Source of the DNA: Planctomycetota bacterium | Lineage (GTDB): Bacteria > Planctomycetota > JAJSAM01 | Direction of reading: 5' to 3' | Assembly: GCA_024274785.1 (NCBI GenBank) | Contig: JAJSAM010000004.1 | Coordinates: 1 to 64,000, forward strand | Length of the DNA stretch: 64,000 bases | In this document: positions 1 to 9,284 of the stretch, piece after piece | Position numbering within the stretch: the first letter of the stretch is position 1 | How the letters are laid out: each line of letters starts with the position of its first letter | Program-made: the position numbers and the translations under genes | Notes under the pieces: generated by a model | Databases searched by the model: none | Seen by the model: only the letters and a program-made list of their open reading frames with translations | What the model was told of the DNA's origin: nothing

Positions 1-11
1 ATGCACCGGGA

Positions 12-103
12 GGACCCCACCAGCCCGACGAAGGAGAGGCTGGTGGGGTCCGACCCGGCGGGACGCGCCAGCGTCCCGCCGGCCCGAAGGTCGCAAAGCG
101 ACC
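12..103. repeat. Palindromic repeat, copy A: three consecutive hairpins just downstream of tRNA-Leu
   Basis: Perfect inverted repeats: GGACCCCACCAGCC (12-25)/GGCTGGTGGGGTCC (38-51); CCGGCGGGACGC (55-66)/GCGTCCCGCCGG (71-82); GGTCGC (89-94)/GCGACC (98-103). Shares an ordered core with 46490-46550. Confidence 0.75.
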
Positions 104-109
104 GAAGGG

Positions 110-195
110 TGGTGCCGAGGGAGGGATTCGAACCCTCATGCCCTTAAGGGCGGGGGATTTTGAATCCCCTGCGTCTGCCATTCCGCCACCCCGGC
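110..195 (-). tRNA. tRNA-Leu(CAA), CCA encoded
   Basis: Minus strand GCCGGGGTGGCGGAATGGCAGACGC...GGGGATTCAAAATCCCC...long variable arm...GGTTCGAATCC...CCTCGGCACCA; anticodon loop TTCAAAA. Confidence 0.95.
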
Positions 196-238
196 ACAGG
201 TGCTTCATCCGCGTTCCGGTGGGGAGCGCGGGATCGTT

Positions 239-1555
239 TTACCCCAGCGGGCCATCCGAACCAACCGATTCGGGACTGGCGTCCGCTCCGAGAAAACCCT
301 TCAGGGCTATCCACTCGAGGCGTTCCGCGGCGGGCTGGTCACCCTCCTCCCGCAGCACCGCGGCCAGAAGATGCGCGGAGTGGCGATTCGGAGCGCTCAC
401 CTCGTCGTGTTTCTCGATGCAGTTGCGAGCCCGCCGCAGGTCGCCGGTACGCAGGTATTGTTCCGCCAGAACGAGCAGCAGCCCCGCCCGGGGGAACTGC
501 TCCACCAGGAACTCCAGATCGCCGTGGCCGCCCAGTCCACCCTTCCCCAACAACGCGCGGATGCGTTGCAGGGCTGGAAGCGACGGGGTCCGGGCCCACT
601 CCACGACCGCTCCGCGCTGGTCACCATTTTCGAGCGCGAGGTCGCCGGCGATGAGGTTCGGGACGACCAGCGTGGAATCGAGGCTCCGGCTCCTCGAGAT
701 CTCGGCCATCGTCTCCTCGATTTGCCCGGCCTGTTGAAGGAGAAGTGCGTTTCGGGCATGCAGGGCGGCCAGGCGCGTGCGTTCCTTTCGCCGTTCGTTG
801 CGGCCCACGACCTTGAGGAGCCGTCGCTGCGCGGCGATGGCCTCGGGCAGTGCCCCCATTCGTTCGGACCGGTCGCGTCGAAGGCGGAGCAGGCGGCGAT
901 TGCCGGCGTCCCGGTCGAGAGCATTGGCGATCTCCCGGTCGACCGTCTCTTCCATGAGTTCGCTCGACATCGCATACACGAACGCCTTGGCTTCTGCATG
1001 GTCGCGCTTGCGGGCCGGGGAGAGGTCCCTGACTTTCAGGAGCTCGAGCGATTTCATGGCGCGCTCGACATCTCCGAGTTCCTGGTAGCAGAGCGCGAGC
1101 TTGATTCGCGCATCAACCAGGATATCGGGGTAGACCGGCACGGCGTCCCGGAGATCCACCCATCGACCCACTCGGACGACCCCTTCGAACGCGCGGGCCG
1201 CGCGACGGTGGCGGCCGGACGAGAGGTGCAGAAGACCGGACAGGAACCGATCGAGCGCCCAGGAGCCGAGGAGACGCCGGCCTCGCGCGCGAAAGTGCCG
1301 GTAGACAATCCAGAGAGTCAGCAGCAGCAGCGCGTAGACGAAGAGGAAACGGCCCACGGGGCTGTCGAGGATGGGCAGCAGGACAACCGTCCACACGCCC
1401 TTGATCGTCTCCAGGACGAGTTTGACCCACGGCCCGAGGACCATCAGGATCAGCAGGAAGACTCCGAGCAGAATCCAGAACTTGAGCCGCCGCACCGATC
1501 CCGGCAGGTTTCTCATTCGATGCGCGGCTCCGGAGAACAGGTCGGTGAATCTCAC
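239..1555 (-). CDS. Membrane-anchored TPR protein, GTG start overlapping the upstream stop (GTGA)
   Basis: N-terminal TM (RRLKFWILLGVFLLILMVLG) and second hydrophobic stretch, then TPR-like helices; ORF trimmed to GTG at 1555. Confidence 0.75.
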   Translation of the reverse strand: MRFTDLFSGAAHRMRNLPGSVRRLKFWILLGVFLLILMVLGPWVKLVLETIKGVWTVVLLPILDSPVGRFLFVYALLLLTLWIVYRHFRARGRRLLGSWALDRFLSGLLHLSSGRHRRAARAFEGVVRVGRWVDLRDAVPVYPDILVDARIKLALCYQELGDVERAMKSLELLKVRDLSPARKRDHAEAKAFVYAMSSELMEETVDREIANALDRDAGNRRLLRLRRDRSERMGALPEAIAAQRRLLKVVGRNERRKERTRLAALHARNALLLQQAGQIEETMAEISRSRSLDSTLVVPNLIAGDLALENGDQRGAVVEWARTPSLPALQRIRALLGKGGLGGHGDLEFLVEQFPRAGLLLVLAEQYLRTGDLRRARNCIEKHDEVSAPNRHSAHLLAAVLREEGDQPAAERLEWIALKGFLGADASPESVGSDGPLG

Positions 1556-3951
1556 GGATCTCCTCCCCCCTGCTCCAGACGGTCCAGGATGCCGTGAAGT
1601 CTCCTCCGGAGATCGGCATCGCTTTCCCGGGCGACCAGTCGCTTGAGGGTCTGGATCGCCTCGTAGGTGCCGATTTGTCCGAGAGCCCGGGCCAGGGACA
1701 CCTTCCGGTGCAGCTGCCGACGCCGATTCAGTCCGACCTTCCGGAGCAGGCCGCCTCTCCCGTACGCGCGTTCCAGAGCCGGGACCGCCCGGTTGCCGAA
1801 GGCCTTGAGGATACGGAGCACCTCCCCCTCCGATTCCGGATCCCCTTCCGCGAGCCGCTCGGTGAAGCGCTCGATTTCGCCGCCGCCTTGATCGCGGAGG
1901 AGCAGGAGCGCAGCCTCCTTCACCTCCTCCGTGATCCCCGCGGTCATGCAGGTGTTCACGAGGTGGTCCGACGCCTGCCGCCCATACGATCGCAGGATAT
2001 CCGAGACGGTCGTCCGCACCCGATCCTCGCACCAACGGGCCTCGAGAGCATCGTAGGCATCCGAGGAGAATCCGCGCTCAATCAGGACCCGGCGGACCTT
2101 GCCCCGGTCGTCGCTCATGCCGAGGGCCCCCACCAGGGCACGGTCGCCCCGGAAGGTTCGGTCCACCAGAACCTGGCAAGCGATGAACCCGTCCGCGGGA
2201 GCCGCTCGGATGAAACTGATCAGTTCTTCCGGAGGGCAGCCGTTCAGACGGTCCAGGAGTTCCTTCTGCGAGATCCCCGGGCGAAGCTCCTCCACCCGCT
2301 TCGCGCATCCGAGCCGAATCAGGACATCGATCGCGATCACGCGACCGCCGCGACCGCCTTCCAGCATGAGATCGTCCAGTGCCGCGACCACGTCGGGCCC
2401 CATCCCGCTGAGGACTCTTACGATCAATCCGTCGAGCGATTTGAATGCTCTCATCCGCTCCCGGACGAGTTTCTTCGTGCTGAAGGCGCTGGCGCGTTGC
2501 CAGGCGGCGAGGATCGCCGGCGCCGCCGCGGGACCCATCCTGGAGAGGATCTGGATCAGCGCCGAGTTGTCCGGAACACGGAGCAGTTCGCGAAAGATAG
2601 CCTTGACGGCCCGGCCCCCCGCCAGACGGAGCTTCTCCGACGCCACCGGATCGCCCGTGGCGGCGCGTTGCACGAGGGACCGCAGGAAGGCGCGATTCTC
2701 CTGGATCTCGTCGAATGCGTCCTTCATTCCCGGTACACCGCCAAGAGGTGCCTCGTCCGTGGCGGCAAGGCTGCCGAAACTGCCGCAATCCGGGCAGGAC
2801 TCGGAGAACAGCAACTCCACCAGGCCACATTCGCGACAGGAGTAGGCGGCCTCCCGCGGAAGGAGAGCGCCGACGAATCGCCCCGCTTCGATCGCCACCG
2901 GGGCATCCGGGATCTGGTCGGTCCTGGCAGCCGGGGCAGCGCCTCGGGATGGCGCCAGGCCCGTTTGTCCCGGAGGCGCGCCCGAGGAACCGACCATCTC
3001 GACGGAGCGACCCGGCACCGGTGCCGCCGTCTCCCCGGGAGCCGGGAGTGCCCGACGGCCGGCGACTTCGGGCAAAGCCGGAACTGCCTCGGGTGCCGGG
3101 AGCGCGGCCGGTTCTTCCGCAACCTGCTCGGGTTCGACCACCGGCAGCGGCAGCGATGGCTCGAAGACGACTCCTTCCTCGGCCAGTCGAGACATGTCCC
3201 GGAGCTGGGACATCAGCTCTTTTTCGGCGGACCGGGCGCTGCCGTGAACGTAGGTGGCGCGCACGATCTCGAGGCGGGGCGACACCATGCATTCGTTCAG
3301 CCGGACCGCACTTCTCAGCAGTTGGACCCCATCCTTGTGGTGTCCCTGCTCCACGAGTTCGTGCCCGGCGTGTGCGCAGACTCTCGCGTGCAGGCGACGG
3401 TAGCGGGCGGCCTCGCTTTCGGTGAGCGACGTTTCCGTCAGTTGCCGCGCGAGCGCCACCGCATCTCCCAGGCGGCCGGCGGAGATACTCGCCTTGAGCA
3501 ACAGATCGGCCGCCGCCCGATCGCCAGGGTCCGCTTCGACCACCTTCTCCAGGTGCTCGATCGCGGCCTCCGGCTTTCCCATCAGGAGCAGGTCGGTGCC
3601 GAGGGACAGGCGATTGCGGGGCAGGTCCTGCCCGAAGACGCGGGCCACCTGGTAGTGGTGCTTGTGGGCCTCGGCGATATCTCCGAGTTCGCGGCAGGCG
3701 TCACCGAGCAGGATTCTCGCCTCACTGTTCTCCGGATCGCGCTCGATGACCCTGGCGAGCGCCTCCCGGGCCATCTCGAACTCTCCCTTGAAGAACAGGT
3801 CGACACCGGTGACGAACTCCGTGAGCGCCCTTCTCCGCGAAATGCGGGAAGCCACTCCACGGAGCCCCCGAATCGCGAAATACAGGAGGATCGTCAGGAT
3901 CAGCGCGATGAGCGCCTCGACGGCCAGCGGTTCCTTGAGAAGTTCGGTCAT
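1552..3951 (-). CDS. LapB-like protein: N-terminal TM, TPR repeats, zinc ribbon, then C-terminal HEAT repeats
   Basis: MTELLKEPLAVEALIALILTILLYF TM; TPRs (FKGEFEMAREALARVIERDPENSEARILLGDACRELGD); CRECG..SCPDCGSFGSL; HEAT-like repeats (GPAAAPAILAAWQ, GPDVVAALDDLM). Confidence 0.75.
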   Translation of the reverse strand: MTELLKEPLAVEALIALILTILLYFAIRGLRGVASRISRRRALTEFVTGVDLFFKGEFEMAREALARVIERDPENSEARILLGDACRELGDIAEAHKHHYQVARVFGQDLPRNRLSLGTDLLLMGKPEAAIEHLEKVVEADPGDRAAADLLLKASISAGRLGDAVALARQLTETSLTESEAARYRRLHARVCAHAGHELVEQGHHKDGVQLLRSAVRLNECMVSPRLEIVRATYVHGSARSAEKELMSQLRDMSRLAEEGVVFEPSLPLPVVEPEQVAEEPAALPAPEAVPALPEVAGRRALPAPGETAAPVPGRSVEMVGSSGAPPGQTGLAPSRGAAPAARTDQIPDAPVAIEAGRFVGALLPREAAYSCRECGLVELLFSESCPDCGSFGSLAATDEAPLGGVPGMKDAFDEIQENRAFLRSLVQRAATGDPVASEKLRLAGGRAVKAIFRELLRVPDNSALIQILSRMGPAAAPAILAAWQRASAFSTKKLVRERMRAFKSLDGLIVRVLSGMGPDVVAALDDLMLEGGRGGRVIAIDVLIRLGCAKRVEELRPGISQKELLDRLNGCPPEELISFIRAAPADGFIACQVLVDRTFRGDRALVGALGMSDDRGKVRRVLIERGFSSDAYDALEARWCEDRVRTTVSDILRSYGRQASDHLVNTCMTAGITEEVKEAALLLLRDQGGGEIERFTERLAEGDPESEGEVLRILKAFGNRAVPALERAYGRGGLLRKVGLNRRRQLHRKVSLARALGQIGTYEAIQTLKRLVARESDADLRRRLHGILDRLEQGGGDP

Positions 3952-4057
3952 CGAAGGGGGGTTCCGGTCCACCAAGCGAGCAATTCACTCTACCCCAAGG
4001 CCTGAAGGCAGACGAGCCTTCGCGTATGCGCGATTTCCGACTTTCCCGGTTCGAAAC

Positions 4058-4086
4058 TTGACAATCGCTTTGTGGCGGGCTAAACG
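4058..4086 (+). promoter_or_regulatory. Candidate sigma70 promoter TTGACA-N17-TAAACG with no plus-strand CDS downstream
   Basis: TTGACA 4058-4063, 17-nt spacer, TAAACG 4081-4086. Confidence 0.35.
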
Positions 4087-4228
4087 TGGGGCCTGAAAGT
4101 CAAGGTTGCCCAACAGGCGTAAAACTTTCCATTTCACTCCACATTTTCCCCTTTTCTCCGAAAGTTCCCTTGGCTTTCACACCGGCCCCCGCCGCTCCCG
4201 CCTGTTCCAGACCACCGAACTCAAGCCG

Positions 4229-5533
4229 TTACGAGAGCTCGACTTCCATCATCAGGCCCGGGCAGGCGAATCCGTCGAAGTCCACCATCGCGAGATCGGT
4301 ACTCAGCAGGTCCGAGAAGAACGCGCCGTTCAACGTGCTGGTCACCCGGCCCTTCGCCGAACCGTCCTCGTAGAGAACCCCCTGCGGCGCCAGCACGCTG
4401 TATTCGCCGCGGACCGCATCCTGGGTGTGCATGCCGAGAACCGAGTGCACCAGAACGCATCGTTCCGACCCGGAGAGCGCCTCCTCACGACTCATTCGGC
4501 GCCCCAGGCCGAATGCATACCCACCGATCGAACCGGGGACGGGCGTGGCGTCCATCTCAAGGCGACGGGCGTACTTCAGGCCGAGCAGCGGAGTCATCAG
4601 TTTTCCGTCCCGGATCAGCTCCACCTCGCGGGCCACCAGCCCCTCGTCGGTGAAGCGGAAAGACCCGACTCCGAGGGGTGTGAACGGCCTGGTCCGGAGC
4701 GAGAAGTCATCGCGAAAGGCGATGCGGCCGGAGTGGAAGTCATCGAGCGTGAATCGGGAGCGCCCGTTGGCCACCGCGGCGCCGGAGAGTGCCCCGAACA
4801 GAAAGGTGCGCAAGAAGCTCTCCGCGGTGCGGGGGTGGAGAACGACTCTGGTACGACCCCGTGGCCCCTCACCGAGTTCGCGGGAGAGGGCGGTGAAGTC
4901 GTCGGCGGTCCGCTCGGCCCTTCGACGAACATCTCCCACCGCGAACGGCACTCGCGATTCGAAGCCGTCACAGGCCAGGCTGTCGAGACCGATCCAGAAG
5001 GCCATCGTCGTCGAGTCGCTGTCGCCCCGGAAGCCACCCGAGGTGATCACCCGGCGACGCACGGCGACGGCCCTCGCCGAGGCATCGAGCAGTTTCGCAC
5101 CGCAACCTTCGCGCACGCCTTCGAGGATCTCGAGGATTTCCGGCAACGCCCGCGCGTCGGATCCGGTCGCGATCGCCTCCGTCCCGGCGGAATGCAAGTC
5201 GATATCAGGAATGTCGGATCGTCCCGGGAAATCCACGACGTCCGGGTCGTCATAGCGCCCCTCGAACGCCGACTGGAGCACGTCCTCGAGCGCAGCCTGC
5301 GGCGCCCGGGTCAGGGAACCGCGCGACACCATCCCGTCGCTCCAGCGGATCAGCATACTGCCGCCGGACACTTCCGACACGGTCAGGGGTTCATAGGGGC
5401 TGCCGCGCCGGTTCGACCCGACCCCCAACGCGGACTGCACGGTCTCGGCCATGGCGACGCGGTAGTCCGCGGCCCGGATACCTTCGCACAAGAATCCGGT
5501 AACCGCCGCCTCCACTGCATCGAAGAAGCTCAT
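4229..5533 (-). CDS. pmbA: TldD/PmbA family metalloprotease-like protein (PmbA/TldE-type)
   Basis: PmbA/TldE-like protein directly downstream of tldD with ATGA overlap; start MSFFDAVEAAV. Confidence 0.75.
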   Translation of the reverse strand: MSFFDAVEAAVTGFLCEGIRAADYRVAMAETVQSALGVGSNRRGSPYEPLTVSEVSGGSMLIRWSDGMVSRGSLTRAPQAALEDVLQSAFEGRYDDPDVVDFPGRSDIPDIDLHSAGTEAIATGSDARALPEILEILEGVREGCGAKLLDASARAVAVRRRVITSGGFRGDSDSTTMAFWIGLDSLACDGFESRVPFAVGDVRRRAERTADDFTALSRELGEGPRGRTRVVLHPRTAESFLRTFLFGALSGAAVANGRSRFTLDDFHSGRIAFRDDFSLRTRPFTPLGVGSFRFTDEGLVAREVELIRDGKLMTPLLGLKYARRLEMDATPVPGSIGGYAFGLGRRMSREEALSGSERCVLVHSVLGMHTQDAVRGEYSVLAPQGVLYEDGSAKGRVTSTLNGAFFSDLLSTDLAMVDFDGFACPGLMMEVELS

Positions 5534-7035
5534 GACCGTCCTCCGATCCGCACCTGCGGGTTCTCGTCGATCAGCAGGAAATGGTGGGAGCCGCCGGAAG
5601 ATGGCACGGACTGCCCCGCCTTGCCGCATGTGCCCGCGGCATCGAGTCGCAAGGGTCCGTATCCACGGGCGATCGAGTGCAGCACGGCCTCGATCCGACC
5701 GCTGAAAATGCCGGGCTTGAACAGCTTCACATCGCCGGTGGTGAGTTCGTAGATCGCGGTGCAGTTGAAGACAAAGTCACCGAGCGCGGGGTTCACCTGA
5801 CCGCCTCGATATCCGGAGAGGAAGATGATCTTCTTACCTTCCGGGAGATCCCCGGCCTCGATCAGCAGGTCCCGGACTTCTTCCGGTTCCCAGTCGTAGA
5901 AGTCTTTCCCCTGCGGGATCGGGACGGGATCCGCCACCTCGACCCGGATATTCGACATTCGCGGGATCGGTGGGCTCGCGAAGCCGGAAAGGCGGCTCGC
6001 GCCGGTGACCGGAGTCTTCGCCCGGTGCGCGGTATGCACGTCGGCGAGCGATTCCTTCAAGACGCCGTCTCGAAGGATGGTGACCGCCCGGCGTGGGACG
6101 CCGTTTCCACTGTATGGCTGAAAGGCGTTGTCCCCTTCGATCGACTCATCGATGATCGTGACCTTCTCGCTGCCGAAACGTTCCCCTGTCCTGAACCGTC
6201 CATTCCTGCCGAGAATGGAGGAATCAAGCCCGTCAGATTCCGCAGCATGGCCGAACGCCTCGTGCGCGAGCCCCTTGGCGAGGGCGAAGTCGATCAGGAG
6301 GCGATAGGAACCCGCCAGGTAGAGTTCCGCGGTGAGAAGCTCACGGGCGAGGTCGGCGGCCTTCGCGATCCGTCTTGCGAGGCCGTCACGCGCTTCCCGG
6401 TCGAGCAGCAGTTCATAGGAGTTGCCGGTGATCGACGCGGAGGTCCGCACCGCCTCCCCGTTCTCCCGAGCGGTGACGAGCGCATGCAGCATCGAACGCG
6501 GGACCTCGAAATGCACGTCGGTGCCGTCGGTCCGCGCGATCCGCCAGGAGTCGATCGAGATGCCGAAGCTCGTGCGGACGGTCAACCCGCCGGCGGCGGC
6601 GGCGAATTCCCCCGCGACCACGACGGCATGCTCCCGCATCTCCCCCACCGTCAGGCCCGAGAACGCGTAGCTCGTCGCGGGAAAGACCTGCCCGGTCTCG
6701 GGAGGGATTTCGAGAATCGCCGGGTTCGCATCGAGACCCGCCGCCTCGGCCGCTTTCGCCGCGGCAACCGCCCGGTCGAGGGCGCGCACGGCACGATCGG
6801 TCTCCGGATCGTCGATGGAACTGAAACCGCAGTGGCCGGACGTGGTGAAGGCCTGGACCCCGAGCCCGCCGCTGAACGAGGACTCCACCGCCTCCACCCG
6901 TACCCCTTCGATGCCGATACTGCGCGACCGCTGCTCTTCGAAGCGGAACACGGCATAAACGCCGGCCTCCCGGGCACGTTCGGTGAGTTCGGCGATCAGT
7001 TCAGTACGAAGGAGGAGGGGTCGATTGTCGCTCAT
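5530..7035 (-). CDS. tldD: TldD family metalloprotease
   Basis: TldD-type motif LLIDFALAKGLAHEAFGHAAESDGLDSSILGRNGRF; GGAG ribosome-binding site 5 nt before ATG at 7035. Confidence 0.85.
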   Translation of the reverse strand: MSDNRPLLLRTELIAELTERAREAGVYAVFRFEEQRSRSIGIEGVRVEAVESSFSGGLGVQAFTTSGHCGFSSIDDPETDRAVRALDRAVAAAKAAEAAGLDANPAILEIPPETGQVFPATSYAFSGLTVGEMREHAVVVAGEFAAAAGGLTVRTSFGISIDSWRIARTDGTDVHFEVPRSMLHALVTARENGEAVRTSASITGNSYELLLDREARDGLARRIAKAADLARELLTAELYLAGSYRLLIDFALAKGLAHEAFGHAAESDGLDSSILGRNGRFRTGERFGSEKVTIIDESIEGDNAFQPYSGNGVPRRAVTILRDGVLKESLADVHTAHRAKTPVTGASRLSGFASPPIPRMSNIRVEVADPVPIPQGKDFYDWEPEEVRDLLIEAGDLPEGKKIIFLSGYRGGQVNPALGDFVFNCTAIYELTTGDVKLFKPGIFSGRIEAVLHSIARGYGPLRLDAAGTCGKAGQSVPSSGGSHHFLLIDENPQVRIGGRS

Positions 7036-7232
7036 GTACACTCCTTGCCAGGCGGAGCCTGGTGTCCGCAGATCAGCTCAGTGAACCGTGAAACGGGAAA
7101 GCAGTAAAGCTGGAAAACAGTGGAGCGGCAACGGGCATCAACGGAATGGAGGCCGCATTTCGGATGCCCGGGCCCGAAGCGGGGGCATGCCCGACCGCGG
7201 CAGGATTCCAGGCCATCGTTCCAGGCGGGCCC

Positions 7233-9284
7233 TCAGTCCCGCAGGTACACCCCGAGGCTTCGGAGTTCCTCCAACGTGCGCCAGTTCTCGATGGGCTCGC
7301 TGAGGGCGGCGGCGGTCGGGGAGATTCGCGCGACCATCACATCGCGAATGCGGTCGATGGCCAGGATACGATCGAGCACATCTTCGCTGTCCACGGTGAG
7401 GAGCACCACTTCCTGCTGCGCTCCGAACCGGATCTTCTCGCCCCAGTCCCGGATCGAGTACTCCACGTTCTGCGGGATGGGGGTGCGGCTCTGCTCGGCG
7501 AGGAAGGAGAGGATATCATCGACTCCCATACCCTTCACCACCGCGCGCTCCACGCCGTCCTTGAGGATCCGGTAGTGGCTCACCGCCTCCGATTTGGTTC
7601 TGACGGCGAAGCGGTCGAGGGTGTGCACGATCTCGAGAACGTCACCCTCCGGGAAGACCAGCACTTCGAAGTCCGGGTTGACCACGAGAGGCGCCAGACC
7701 GTTCCCCTCATTCTCCTCGACCTCGACGCCGAGCCCTTTCAGGCCGAGTTCGGTCAGTTTGAGGGCGACCGGCTCGTCGTTCACCATCGCCACGTCGACC
7801 AGGCCGAGAATGAACAGACGCTTGAGGATCCACTCCCGAAGTTCCAGGGCGAGACCGGGAACGCTTACCTTGGGCGGGTCGTAGGTGTACTGGAAGCGGT
7901 TCTTGTAGCGTTCCCTGATGCCGTCATCTTCGAGGGACGACAGGTACTCGTTCCGGGCCACGAAGGGGAGTTCGAGAAAGAACCTCCACCCGTTGCCACC
8001 CACTCTGCGCAGCCGTTGAGCCAGGAGCCGCCGGGTCTTTCTCAGGTGGAAGTCCCGGCCCTCCGGCACCCGCTCCTCCAGTAGCTGATCGAAAATCCTC
8101 TGCACCTGTTCGGCGAGGTCGAGCCCCTCCCAGGCCTCCCCCTCGGGCGTGATCTTCAGGATCCGGTCCTCACCGACTTCCACGAGCTTCAGGCCGGTCA
8201 CGAGATCCCAGATCAGGTGCAACACCTCGTCCCGATCCGCCAGGATGGTGTCCTTGAACACCATCCCTTCCCGGACCTTGGTGTGGGCCGCCTTGAACAG
8301 CGCCCTGGCCTGGGTCACCCGCACCGGGTTGCGGGCGGCATAGCGGAGCAGGTAAGCGAGGTCCGTCAGGAGGTCGATCTGCGCGGAGAGGACGATGTCG
8401 AAGCTCTCCGGATCCGGCAGCGCGCGGGTAAAGTAGTCCTCCACGAAGTCCTTGAACACCACGACGGATTCGCCTTCGAGCCGGATACCGTAGGGCTCGA
8501 GTGAGATGTTCGACATCGTGCCGAGTCCGGCCCCCTCCACGAACTTCTGCCAGCGCTTGCGCTCCCACTTCACCGGGGCATCGAGTTCCTTCTCGTAGCG
8601 GACGCGTGAGATGACGCCGCCGTAATCCTCGATCAGACGGGTGATCATGTTCCGGAGCCGCGTCTGGGAGATCGAGTCGAGCAGTTCGAGGGTGCCCTTC
8701 TCCTTGATCAGGAAGCTCTCGACCTGCTCCTGCCCCGGAGCCCCGTTCCCGTTCTTCTCATATCCAAGACGCTTCAGCATGCCCTTCAGCTTCTGCGCGG
8801 AAAGGCCGCCGAGGTGACCCGGAAGGCTGAAGACTTCGCGCGGACCGCGGCGTTCCTCGGAGAGCAGCAGGCTCACCATGTCACCGAGTTCCCGCGGGAT
8901 CGCGTAGACCTCCTTACCGTAGTTGATCCAGCTCTTGTCACGGCTGATTTCGATGAAACCACGGCGGGAGAGGGCGCGCGCTGCCGCTTCCACTTCGTAG
9001 TACTCGAGCTGAATACCGTGATCGTTGTAGAAGACGCTCTGGATGTCCGCCCGGTAGTCGTCCGACCGAATGAGGATGAGGAGCAGGTGCGTGGGAGTGC
9101 TCGAGAGGACCCGCAGCTTCTTGCCGAGGGTCTCCTCGTCGTGCATCAGCTTGAAGAGGGATGACTTGAGGTCGGCCTTGCGAGAAGGCGTACCGGCGCC
9201 ATTGCCCCAGAAACTGTGAAACTCCTGCAGTTCCGAAACCCGCTTGGATTCGAGGTAGTCCGCTAATGTGATCATGGCGTTCAT
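7233..9284 (-). CDS. XPB/Ssl2 N-terminal-like helicase-associated protein (Helicase_C_3-like)
   Basis: 683 aa (ITLADYLESKRVSELQEF..., C-term EDVLDRILAIDRIRDVMVARISPTAAAL); start overlaps the XPB-like reading frame stop (ATGA, 9281-9284). Confidence 0.65.
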   Translation of the reverse strand: MNAMITLADYLESKRVSELQEFHSFWGNGAGTPSRKADLKSSLFKLMHDEETLGKKLRVLSSTPTHLLLILIRSDDYRADIQSVFYNDHGIQLEYYEVEAAARALSRRGFIEISRDKSWINYGKEVYAIPRELGDMVSLLLSEERRGPREVFSLPGHLGGLSAQKLKGMLKRLGYEKNGNGAPGQEQVESFLIKEKGTLELLDSISQTRLRNMITRLIEDYGGVISRVRYEKELDAPVKWERKRWQKFVEGAGLGTMSNISLEPYGIRLEGESVVVFKDFVEDYFTRALPDPESFDIVLSAQIDLLTDLAYLLRYAARNPVRVTQARALFKAAHTKVREGMVFKDTILADRDEVLHLIWDLVTGLKLVEVGEDRILKITPEGEAWEGLDLAEQVQRIFDQLLEERVPEGRDFHLRKTRRLLAQRLRRVGGNGWRFFLELPFVARNEYLSSLEDDGIRERYKNRFQYTYDPPKVSVPGLALELREWILKRLFILGLVDVAMVNDEPVALKLTELGLKGLGVEVEENEGNGLAPLVVNPDFEVLVFPEGDVLEIVHTLDRFAVRTKSEAVSHYRILKDGVERAVVKGMGVDDILSFLAEQSRTPIPQNVEYSIRDWGEKIRFGAQQEVVLLTVDSEDVLDRILAIDRIRDVMVARISPTAAALSEPIENWRTLEELRSLGVYLRD

